Below, in pieces: positions 32,546 to 40,514 of a DNA stretch of 43,418 nucleotides (position 1 is its first letter; every line of letters begins with the position of its first letter). This stretch comes from Planctomycetota bacterium (GTDB lineage: Bacteria > Planctomycetota > UBA1135 > GCA-002686595), in assembly GCA_016872715.1 (NCBI GenBank), contig VGZD01000019.1, positions 1-43,418 of the forward strand, given 5' to 3'. The notes under the pieces were generated by a model. That model saw only the letters and a program-made list of their open reading frames with translations. It did no database searches and was not told the DNA's origin. A program made the position numbers and the translations under genes.

Positions 32546-35500
32546 TCAGCGGAACGGCAGCGGGGCGGCGAACCGACGCTCGCGCTCTTTCTCCCAGAGA
32601 TACAGATCGCGCGGGACGCGGGCGCGCGCGGCGGACGTCGGATCGACCGGCCAGATGTGGGCCGAACCATCGGCGCAGCCCGAGATGATGCGCGGCTCAC
32701 CGGCGTCGCGATTGAAGGCCGAGCAGGTGACTGCCGCGGGGAAGTCCGTGCGGCGCGCGACGCTCTCGCCGGTCTTGGACTCGCGCACGTACACGCTGCG
32801 GTCCTGCGAGCAGGTGAGCGCGAGGTCCGCGAACGGGTGAAAGTCACCGCCCGTGACGGGCGCGGTGTGGCTGAAGCGATCGACGACGGGCTTGTTGCTC
32901 GCGAGGTCGAGCGTGCGCGTCACGCCGCGTCCAGCCGCGCCCACCGCCAGCAGCAGCCCGCCCGTGCGGTCGAAGCGCAGCTCGCGCGCGAGGAAGAGCT
33001 CCTTGGGTGGCGGCAGTGCGGCTCCTTCGACGAAGCCGAACATGCGCAGGCGACCGTCCGAACACGCGAGCGCCACCTCGGAGCCGTCGGAGCGCGCGGC
33101 CAGCTCGACAGCCTCGGCGCTGCCGCGCGCGGACTTCCAGACGCGGCGCACTCCGCTCTCGCGCGCGCTCAAGTCGATCCACGCCAGCTCTTGACCCTCG
33201 TGCGCGAGCACGCAGCGGTGCGGACCGGCCCACGCGAGCGCTCGCACCTTCGTGCCGAGCGTCTCGAACTCCGTGCCGTTCCACAGCAGCGCGGTCCCAT
33301 CCTCGCGGCGCACGAGAAAGCGCCGTTGGACCGACGCGGGCTCGAACGCGAGCTCGCACGCATCCGACCCCGCGTCCGAGAACACCTCGAAGGAGCCGTC
33401 GGCGGAGAGCCAGCCCGCGCGTCCGTCGCGCAGGATCGCGAGCGCGCCGCCGTCGGGCGCGAAGCCCGCCACCGCGGCTTCGCAGCCAGCTTCCCCGACG
33501 CGCGCGAGCTCGGCGCCGTAGGGGAGCTCGCCCCGACCGTCGGCGCGGCTCGGCGTGTGCCACAGACGCGCGCTGCCGTCGACGGAAACCGTGAGCGCGC
33601 GCCGCCCCGTCGGCGCGAGCTCGGCCTGCACGATCGCGCCCTCGTGCCCGTCGAGCGTGTAGATGTCCGGCCGGTTCTCGCTCCACCACACCAGCGCGAA
33701 CGGCGCGAGTCCGTGCGTGACCACGCGTCGACCATCGCGCAGCCAGCGCGAATTCACCGGCCGCACGCGCTCGCTCAAGGTCCGGCGCGGCGTGCCGTCT
33801 GCGCTCCACAGGGCGAGCCCGGGGTCGCGCGTGGCCGCGAGGATCGCGCCGTCGAAGCGGGAGATGTCGAGCGACTGCACGCGGTCGCCGAGCGCGGTGG
33901 AGAGCACGGCCGCGGAGCGCGTCGAGATGTCCCAGCGCAGTGTGCGCGCCATTCCGCCGGGCGCATCGACGCCCACGACGAGCGCACGGCCGTCGAGAGA
34001 GAAGCGCACGCCCGACAGCGGAGCCGCGTGCTGCAAGGGCGCGTCGAAGGCCTCGCCCGACGGCAGCCGCCACAGGCGCACCGTGCCGTCGAGCGACGCC
34101 GTGGCGGCGAGCGATCCGTCGGGGGACACATCGCTGTCGGCGATCGCGTCGGAGTGACCTTCGAGCGTCGCGAGCAGGCTTCCATCGCGCGCGTCGAGCA
34201 GCACGGCCTCGTTCGCGCGCAGCGCGCTCGCGCGCGCGAGTTGAGCACTGCTCACGAGCAACCAGCGTCCCTCGGGGTCGGCGCGCACGCGATTGAAGCG
34301 CTCGGCGGCGACCTCGAACGTCGCGCGCGGCGCGAGGGTGTCGAGATCGAGCACCACGCCGCGTCCGTTGCGCGCGAGGGCGACGGCGCTGCGTTGGCCG
34401 GGAACGAGTTCGAGCGTGGCCCAGCTCGCGCCGACGCCCTCGGCGCGCGCGCGCGGCGCGCCATCGGCGAGTGAGTGGAGGATCAACGCGGGCTCCGCCG
34501 TCGCGAACAGCGCGACATCGCGCTCGGCGTCGCAGCGCACGAACTCGAGCGCCGCGGGGGCCACCGCGAACTCGAGCACGCGCTCTCGGCGCTCGACATC
34601 CCACACGCAGGCGGAGCCGTCGCCGAGCGCGCCCACGATGCGCCGTCCATCCGGTGCGAGGTCGAGGTCCGTGACGATCTGGTCCTTCGGCGTGGTCAAC
34701 ACCACGTCGAGCCAGCACTGCTCCAGCGCCGCGAACAGCGCCGAGCGCGTCGCGTAGCCGGGCGCGCGATCGACCGCGCGCAGGCCGAGCGCGAGTGCCG
34801 CGGCGGGGTCATCGGCCAGCAGGTCGGCGGAGCGCATCGCGAGGTAGCGACCGAGCACGCCGTCGAGCGCGGCGTCCTCGCGTTTGCGTGCCTCGAGCTC
34901 CGTGCGCAGCGCCTCGCTGCGCTCGCGCTGTGCAATTCCCTCGCGCTCGAGTGCCTCCCGCTCGCGCTGTCCGAGATACGCAGCTCCCCCAACGGCGATC
35001 GCCACCGCGCCGAGAGCCACGGCGAGCGAGGGATGCCGCTGGGCCCAGCGTCGCAGCTTGAGCAGCGCGCTCGCAGGCCGAGCGCGGATCGGCTCGTACT
35101 CGCGGATGCGGCGCAGGTCCTCGGCGAACTCCAGCGCGCTCGCGTAGCGGCGCGCGACGTCTTTCTCGAGCGCGGTCTCGAGCACGACCGCGACATCTTC
35201 CTCGCGCACGCCGAGCCGACCGCGCGGGTTGGGCAGCGGCTCGGTGCGGATCGCATGCAGCAGGGCCGCGACCGTCTGGCTGAGGAATGGACGGTGCAGC
35301 GTGAGAGCCTCGAACAGGCTCGCGCCGAGCGACCAGACATCGCTGCGGCGATCGACGCCCTGCGCAGCGCCTTCGATCTGCTCGGGCGACATGTACGCCG
35401 GCGTGCCGAACACCTCGCCCGAAAGCGTGCGTTCGTGCAGCTCCGCGCGCTCGTCCCGCGCTTGACCGAAGTCGAGCAGCACCGGCTCGCCCGCGCGCGT

Positions 35501-36172
35501 CACCATCACGTTGCCCGGCTTGATGTCGCGGTGGACCACTCCGGCCTCGTGCGCGGCGTGGAGCCCGCGTGCGGCCCGCTCGAAGAACGCGAGCACGCGC
35601 CGCAGCTCTACAGGCGTGCGCGGCGGCAGGGGCAGTGGATCGTCGGCGCGTTGGTTGCCAGCGCGGGCACGCGCGATCGCGCTCGCGAGCGTTTCCCCCT
35701 CGATGGCGCGCATCGCGATGTACGGCGGATCGTGCTCGACCTGCGCCTCGTACACGGGGCAGATCGACGGATGCTCGAGGCGCGACACGACTTCCGCCTC
35801 GCGCTGGAAGCGGCGGCGGCGATCGGAGGAGAGCAGCGCGAAGCTCGAAGGCATGAACTTCAGCGCGACCTGGCGCGCGATGCGGGTGTCCTCCGCGAGC
35901 CACACCGCGCCCTGCCCGCCGCTGCCGAGTTCCTTCAGTAGCCGGTAGGGACCGATGCGACGCCCGTCGACGCTCGCGCTCGGCGGCGCCGGTGGCGGCG
36001 ATGGCGCCGCGCCGACGAGGCGCTCGTACTCGTGCGAGAGCGCGGCGTCGCGGCGAGGATAGCGCTGCTGGTAGTGCGCCAGCGGGAAGTCGCGGCCCTG
36101 CTTGCGATCGCGATGAAACTCGTCGACGAAGTCGAACAAGTCCGCATCGTCGAGCTCGTTGGGGCCGCTCAC
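32546..36172 (-). CDS. Transmembrane Ser/Thr protein kinase with WD40 propeller
   Basis: 1208 residues. A short N-terminal region is followed by a Hanks-type kinase domain (about 73-355): GSGGQGAVW loop, K105, HRDIKPGN (214-221, D215), DFG (234-236) and GTPAYMSPEQ, so catalytically complete. One transmembrane helix (383-400) is followed by a coiled coil. The C-terminal half (about 500-1190) has WD40-type repeats, clearest at GHSDAIADSDVSPDG, GHEGAIVQAELAPTG, HTAPVTGGDFHPFADL and the final DGSAHIWPVD. By usual topology the propeller lies outside the membrane and could be a sensor or scaffold. It is divergent from an ECF sigma factor 58 bases away, a pairing common in planctomycetes, which suggests that the kinase controls the sigma factor. 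Confidence 0.93.
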   Translation of the reverse strand: MSGPNELDDADLFDFVDEFHRDRKQGRDFPLAHYQQRYPRRDAALSHEYERLVGAAPSPPPAPPSASVDGRRIGPYRLLKELGSGGQGAVWLAEDTRIARQVALKFMPSSFALLSSDRRRRFQREAEVVSRLEHPSICPVYEAQVEHDPPYIAMRAIEGETLASAIARARAGNQRADDPLPLPPRTPVELRRVLAFFERAARGLHAAHEAGVVHRDIKPGNVMVTRAGEPVLLDFGQARDERAELHERTLSGEVFGTPAYMSPEQIEGAAQGVDRRSDVWSLGASLFEALTLHRPFLSQTVAALLHAIRTEPLPNPRGRLGVREEDVAVVLETALEKDVARRYASALEFAEDLRRIREYEPIRARPASALLKLRRWAQRHPSLAVALGAVAIAVGGAAYLGQREREALEREGIAQRERSEALRTELEARKREDAALDGVLGRYLAMRSADLLADDPAAALALGLRAVDRAPGYATRSALFAALEQCWLDVVLTTPKDQIVTDLDLAPDGRRIVGALGDGSACVWDVERRERVLEFAVAPAALEFVRCDAERDVALFATAEPALILHSLADGAPRARAEGVGASWATLELVPGQRSAVALARNGRGVVLDLDTLAPRATFEVAAERFNRVRADPEGRWLLVSSAQLARASALRANEAVLLDARDGSLLATLEGHSDAIADSDVSPDGSLAATASLDGTVRLWRLPSGEAFDAPLQHAAPLSGVRFSLDGRALVVGVDAPGGMARTLRWDISTRSAAVLSTALGDRVQSLDISRFDGAILAATRDPGLALWSADGTPRRTLSERVRPVNSRWLRDGRRVVTHGLAPFALVWWSENRPDIYTLDGHEGAIVQAELAPTGRRALTVSVDGSARLWHTPSRADGRGELPYGAELARVGEAGCEAAVAGFAPDGGALAILRDGRAGWLSADGSFEVFSDAGSDACELAFEPASVQRRFLVRREDGTALLWNGTEFETLGTKVRALAWAGPHRCVLAHEGQELAWIDLSARESGVRRVWKSARGSAEAVELAARSDGSEVALACSDGRLRMFGFVEGAALPPPKELFLARELRFDRTGGLLLAVGAAGRGVTRTLDLASNKPVVDRFSHTAPVTGGDFHPFADLALTCSQDRSVYVRESKTGESVARRTDFPAAVTCSAFNRDAGEPRIISGCADGSAHIWPVDPTSAARARVPRDLYLWEKERERRFAAPLPFR

Positions 36173-36230
36173 GCCCCGATTCTAGTCGCGCCGAGCCCGC
36201 GGGCGAGAGCGTGGTAGCATCGGCCGTCCG

Positions 36231-36869
36231 ATGGCCTCCGAGCGCCGCAGCCCCGACGATTCCGAGCGCATGGACACGCGCGAGCTCGCGCGGCAGGCAC
36301 ATGGCGGCGACTCGGCGCGCTTCGCCGAGCTCTACGAACGCATCGCGCCGTCGCTCTACACGTGGGCCGAGCTGCGCATTCGCGCCGAGCTGCGCCAGTG
36401 GGTCGACCCCGGGGACGTCGTGCAAGAAGTGTGGTGCCGCGCGTGGCGCGTGTTCGCCACGTTCGACCCCGCGACCACGAGCTTCCGCTTCTGGATCTTC
36501 CGCATCGCCAAGAACGTGTTGCTCGAAGCGCTTCGCAAGCTCGACAATCCTGCCTTCAAGGCGCGCTCGCGCGACGGGGCCTCGAAGGCGCTCGAGCTGC
36601 TCGACGTGCCCGACAGCGCGACCGCCGTCAGTCGACGCGTCTCCAAGGACGAGTCGCTCAAGCTCGTCGCGCGTTGGGTGCAGTCGCTCGAGGAAGAGGA
36701 CCGCATGCTGCTGATCCACTACGGCATCGAGGGACTGACGCAGGCCGAAGTCGCCGAACGACTGCAGCTTCCACGCGAGACGGTTGCCAAGCGCTGGCAA
36801 CGCCTGTGCGTGCGCATCGCCGAGCAGAAGCTGCCGCGCGAGTTGTTCGCGGCGCTCGCGGCCAGTTGA
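36231..36869 (+). CDS. ECF-type RNA polymerase sigma factor
   Basis: 212 residues from ATG 36231; ATG 36270 (MDTREL) is an alternative. Region 2 covers about 28-100 (ARFAELYERIAPSLYTW, PGDVVQEVWCRAWRVFATFD, FRFWIFRIAKNVLLEALRK). Region 4 covers about 150-205 (LEEEDRMLLIHYGIEGLTQAEVAERL, ETVAKRWQRL). No anti-sigma factor is adjacent. Instead a transmembrane kinase with WD40 repeats is transcribed divergently, so activation by phosphorylation is plausible (inference). It is convergent with the MauG-like peroxidase gene. The promoters of both kinase and sigma genes must lie within the 58-base gap. Confidence 0.92.
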   Translation: MASERRSPDDSERMDTRELARQAHGGDSARFAELYERIAPSLYTWAELRIRAELRQWVDPGDVVQEVWCRAWRVFATFDPATTSFRFWIFRIAKNVLLEALRKLDNPAFKARSRDGASKALELLDVPDSATAVSRRVSKDESLKLVARWVQSLEEEDRMLLIHYGIEGLTQAEVAERLQLPRETVAKRWQRLCVRIAEQKLPRELFAALAAS

Positions 36870-36919
36870 TCACAGCGCGCTCGGCGGCTGGGCTCGACTC
36901 GCGACTCGTCGTCAGAGGC

Positions 36920-36959
36920 GAGCGTCGTCAGCGATGAGCGTCGTCAGCGATGAGCGTCG
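36920..36959. repeat. 16-bp tandem repeat (2.5 copies) spanning the peroxidase stop codon
   Basis: GAGCGTCGTCAGCGAT at 36920-36935 and 36936-36951, then eight more matching bases (36952-36959). The stop of the di-heme peroxidase (36944-36946) lies in the second copy. Confidence 0.85.
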
Positions 36960-38173
36960 AGCGGAGCGAGTAGGGCGGCCGAGGGTGCCGCGCCCGTGAG
37001 GCTCTCGAGGAACGCGACGAGATCGGCCGCTTCGCTGGCCGAGAGCTTCAGCGGCTGTAGGACCTGTTCTTGGTGGTGCCCGATCGGAGTTGCGCCTTCG
37101 AGGGTCGAGTAGAAGTTCACGACCTCGGCCAGCGTCTTGAGTTGGCCCTGATGCATGTAGGGCGCGGTGAGCGCGACGTTGCGCAGCGAGGGCGTGCGGT
37201 ACTCGCCGAAGTTCTGCGGCGAGCGCTCGAGAGTCTCGAGCTCGAGCGCCCGCTCGTCCTCGCGCGCATCGCTGAACTCGCCGCGGGCGTTGAATGGATC
37301 GGCGCGCACGAGGTCGATGCCCGCGTAGCGCGCCGGATCGTCGGCCTTGCCGCCCGCGAGCGGCGGAATGCCGATGTTGTGGAATTCGCCGTCGGTGAAC
37401 GCGGGACCGGCGTGGCACGAGCGGCAATTGCCGCGTCCCGCGAACAACTTCCAGCCGCGCCGCGCGCTCTCCGAGAGGGCCTGCGCGGCGCCGGCGACGA
37501 AGCGGTCGAAGGGCGCGTCGCCCCGTTGCAGCCTGCGCTCGTAGGCCTCGAGCGCCTTGCCGAAGTTCGCGGCCACGCGACTGGCGGCGCGCTGCGCCTG
37601 TGGGTCCATGCGTTGCCAAGCCGCAGCGAGCTCGGAGCCGTCCTCGCTCGGCGCGGCGTGAGCAGGCCATGTCGTGACGTCCGGCAAGGCGCCGAAGAGC
37701 TCCTCGTACTCGCGCTCGAGCTCCGCGTCGCCGCGCAGCGCATGCCCGAGCGACACGCGATCGAAGCCCATTTCCTTGGGGTTTTCGAGCGGCTGCACCG
37801 CCTGTGCCCAGAGGGAGTCCGCGCGTCCGTCCCAGAACAGCCAGCGTTGTTGCGCCACGTTCCACAGACTCGGACTGTGGCGTGTCGTGCGACCGAGGCC
37901 CGTCGAAAGCGACTTGCCGTCGGCGAAGCCCAGATCGGGAGCGTGGCAGCTCGCGCAGGACACCGAGCCGTTGGCGGAGAAGCGCGCATCGAAGAACAGC
38001 CGCTGTCCGAGTCGTGCCGCTCGCGCGTCGTCGGCGAAGCGATTGGTGGGATTGGGCCGCGGCTCGGCGAGCGGCGTGTGCGCGCGCGCCTTGGCCCACT
38101 CGCGCTCACTCCACTCGGCCTCCTGCGCGGCCGACACCCCGGTCCAGAACGCCAACACGAGCGCGAGCTTCAT
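36944..38173 (-). CDS. Di-heme cytochrome c peroxidase / MauG-family protein
   Basis: 409 residues with a signal peptide (MKLALVLAFWTGVSAAQ). Two c-type heme sites: CASCH (C73, C76, H77) and CRSCH (C250, C253, H254). WDGRADSLWAQA, FGKALEAYER and YMHQGQLKTLAEVVNFY are family landmarks. Members reduce hydrogen peroxide in the periplasm (CcpA) or oxidise protein tryptophans (MauG, MbnH). The terminal PLKLSASEAADLVAFLESLT is usual. Its ATG overlaps the stop of the YtkA-like lipoprotein gene by four bases, and that gene is likewise joined to the NHL gene, so all three should act together. The 3' end carries a 16-bp tandem repeat. Confidence 0.92.
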   Translation of the reverse strand: MKLALVLAFWTGVSAAQEAEWSEREWAKARAHTPLAEPRPNPTNRFADDARAARLGQRLFFDARFSANGSVSCASCHAPDLGFADGKSLSTGLGRTTRHSPSLWNVAQQRWLFWDGRADSLWAQAVQPLENPKEMGFDRVSLGHALRGDAELEREYEELFGALPDVTTWPAHAAPSEDGSELAAAWQRMDPQAQRAASRVAANFGKALEAYERRLQRGDAPFDRFVAGAAQALSESARRGWKLFAGRGNCRSCHAGPAFTDGEFHNIGIPPLAGGKADDPARYAGIDLVRADPFNARGEFSDAREDERALELETLERSPQNFGEYRTPSLRNVALTAPYMHQGQLKTLAEVVNFYSTLEGATPIGHHQEQVLQPLKLSASEAADLVAFLESLTGAAPSAALLAPLDAHR

Positions 38174-38640
38174 TCGTCGGAGAACTCCACTCGACACTGC
38201 GTGCGTTCGGTCAGCGCGCCGCGCGTCACGTCGAAGTACAGCTCCCAGCGCCCGGTCATGTGGAAGTACATGCCCTCGACGAGGAAGTGACCTTCGCCCA
38301 GGCGCGTGATGCGCGGCACGCGGTTCATGCCGTGCCCGTGCTCGGGCATCGCGGCGTCGATCGCGAGCATGACGTCCAACGCGCTCCGCCGCGTCCGCGC
38401 GTCCGCGACACGTACCTCGAAGCGCAGGCTCTCGTTGTCCGTCATGGCGCAAAGCGGTGGTTGGAGTTCGAGCAGGTAGGTGCCCGCGGCGCTGTGGAGC
38501 GCAGCGGGGCTCACGAAGTCCGGCGCGGCGACCGGCGCGCTCTCGTGGCGCCCATCGGACGGCGCCGACACGTCGCGATCGTCGGCCGTCGCGCACGCCG
38601 CCACGAGCAAGAACACATGGACGAGCCTCGCGCGCATCAT
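38170..38640 (-). CDS. YtkA-like lipoprotein
   Basis: 156 residues. Start at 38640 (ATG; a second ATG follows directly), overlapping the NHL stop by four bases. A lipobox VAAC puts the lipid at C16. The mature part is a beta-sandwich of YtkA/FixH-like type. AMPEHGHGMNRVPRITRLGEG and the following VEGMYFHMTGRWELYFDV match the family pattern MPxHGHGM, then MxGxW. H101, H103 and M105 plus later Met/His residues could bind copper (inference). Overlapping genes on both sides, an NHL propeller before and a di-heme peroxidase after, indicate one envelope system. Confidence 0.85.
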   Translation of the reverse strand: MMRARLVHVFLLVAACATADDRDVSAPSDGRHESAPVAAPDFVSPAALHSAAGTYLLELQPPLCAMTDNESLRFEVRVADARTRRSALDVMLAIDAAMPEHGHGMNRVPRITRLGEGHFLVEGMYFHMTGRWELYFDVTRGALTERTQCRVEFSDE

Positions 38641-40496
38641 TTGCTCCGCAGCGCCTCGCGCACGAAGGCGCGCGCTCCGAACGAGGCCAAGTACTCGCCC
38701 GCTAGCGACAGGACCTGCACGCGGTGGTTGCCCCAGTCGACGACCCATGCACGACCCTGCTCGTCGACATCGATGCCGCGCGGCTTGTGAAACTCGCGCG
38801 ATCCCGTTCCGCGCGCGCCAAACGACCCGATCCACGTCCCCCGCGGGTCGAAGCGCGACACGCGGTGCGCCGCTTCGTCGACCACGAGCAGCGTTCCATC
38901 GGCGGCGACCGCCAAGCCGGAGGGGGAGAGCAACTCGCCGTCGCCGCGCCCGCGCGCGCCGAAGCGTGGCTCGTAGCGGGCCCGCGCATCGTCGAGTGCA
39001 AGCGAGCCCACGTGGCACGCCTGCGCGTCGATGATCCACGCGCGCCGATGCAGCTCGCTCCACGCCACATCGACGGGGCGCGGCCCGAGCTCCGCGCACA
39101 GCAGTCGCACGCTGGAGAGGTCGCCGGCCACCACGAACAGCGAGCGCGCGAGCGTGTCGAGCACGAAGAGCGAGCCATTCGGACCGAGCTCGAGCGCGTT
39201 GGGACGGATCGGCTCCCTCGCATCGTCGAGCCGTTGTGCATGCAGCGCCGCGAAGTCGAGCGAGCGCACCATGCGCGCCTTGAAGAAGTCGAACTCGAGC
39301 GGCTTGGACTCGTCGTGGTCCAAGCTCCACAGGGAGAGCGTGCCCGCATCGGCGTCCGCGAGCCACAGTTGGCGCCGCTGTGAGTCGAGCTCGACGTCCG
39401 AGGGCGCGAGCATCTGGCCGACGCGCCGTCCCCACGAGCCCGTGCGCGCGACGAGCACCGGCTCCCACACCTCGAGCGCGTGGTTCACGTCGTACAGCAC
39501 GAAGCTCGGCGCGGTCGGCTCGCACAGGGCCGCGAGGTCGCCCGCCACACTGACATGTCCGCCGAAGTGCGCGGAGACGACGCGCTCGAAGCGCTGCGGC
39601 TGCGGCACCTCTTCGCCGGGCTCGGTGCGGCGGAAGAGCTGCACGCGGTCTTCGTAGGGTTCCGAGAGCGCGGCGAGGCCCTCGCGCAGAGCGATCTTGC
39701 GCGGATAGTGCAGCTTGCCGTCGCCTTCGCGCGGGAGCAGCGCGTGCAGACCCCACTCGTGACGGCGTCCGCCCTCGGCGTCGAACACCTGCACGCGGTG
39801 GTTGTCGGCGTCGACGACGTAGAGCTCGCCCGCGTGCCACGCGAGGCCATCGGGCTCCGCGAAGAAGCCCGGGTGCGGTCCGAAGTCGCCCCACGCCTTG
39901 AGGAACTTCAAGTCGCGATCGAGCTTCACGACGCGATGGTTGCCGCTGTCGCTCACGTACACGCAGCCGGCCTCGTCGACGGCGACGTCGCTCGGTCGCA
40001 GGAATTGGCCCTCCGCCCGTCCGCGCTCGCCGCAGGTGCGCACGGCGTGCTCCGCGAGCGAGAAGCGTTGCACGCGATCGTTGCCCGTGTCGGCGACGTA
40101 GAGGAACTCGCCCGCGACAGCGATGCCGCCGGGCTCGCGCAACTCGCCCGGTGCGCGACCCCACGCGCCGATCCGGCGCAGCTCGACGCCGCTAGGAGAG
40201 AGCTCGACCACGGCATCGGACCCGGACACGAAGATGCTCTCGCCTCGGATCGCGACATCCGAGATTCGCGCGAGCGCACCCACCTCGACCCTCCGCGTGT
40301 CCCCGGCCGCGTGCAGCACCACGCCGCCGCGCTCCGGATCGCACACCCACAGTCCGCCTCGATCGTCGAAGGCCAGACCCGTGACCGACGTCGTGCCCCC
40401 GATCTCGAGCGCCGGCATGCCGAGCCGCGGCACGCTGGGCGCGTCCTCACCCTCTTGCAGCCACGCGCCGAGCGCGATCAAAACTCCCGCCAGCAT
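38637..40496 (-). CDS. NHL-repeat beta-propeller protein
   Basis: 619 residues. The first helix (LAGVLIALGAWLQ) is a signal or anchor. The rest is built of NHL repeats with the typical PxGIAVxxxGxxYVADxGNxRVQxF pattern, for example REPGGIAVAGEFLYVADTGNDRVQRF, DEAGCVYVSDSGNHRVVKL, YVVDADNHRVQVF and a terminal AWVVDWGNHRVQVL. At least two propeller-sized sets are present, separated by a more divergent middle region. NHL propellers bind proteins, nucleic acids or peptides; in the envelope they act as scaffolds or sensors. It begins 18 bases after the GT39-like stop and overlaps the lipoprotein gene. Confidence 0.9.
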   Translation of the reverse strand: MLAGVLIALGAWLQEGEDAPSVPRLGMPALEIGGTTSVTGLAFDDRGGLWVCDPERGGVVLHAAGDTRRVEVGALARISDVAIRGESIFVSGSDAVVELSPSGVELRRIGAWGRAPGELREPGGIAVAGEFLYVADTGNDRVQRFSLAEHAVRTCGERGRAEGQFLRPSDVAVDEAGCVYVSDSGNHRVVKLDRDLKFLKAWGDFGPHPGFFAEPDGLAWHAGELYVVDADNHRVQVFDAEGGRRHEWGLHALLPREGDGKLHYPRKIALREGLAALSEPYEDRVQLFRRTEPGEEVPQPQRFERVVSAHFGGHVSVAGDLAALCEPTAPSFVLYDVNHALEVWEPVLVARTGSWGRRVGQMLAPSDVELDSQRRQLWLADADAGTLSLWSLDHDESKPLEFDFFKARMVRSLDFAALHAQRLDDAREPIRPNALELGPNGSLFVLDTLARSLFVVAGDLSSVRLLCAELGPRPVDVAWSELHRRAWIIDAQACHVGSLALDDARARYEPRFGARGRGDGELLSPSGLAVAADGTLLVVDEAAHRVSRFDPRGTWIGSFGARGTGSREFHKPRGIDVDEQGRAWVVDWGNHRVQVLSLAGEYLASFGARAFVREALRSK

Positions 40497-40514
40497 GCCC
40501 GTGATTGTGCGCGC

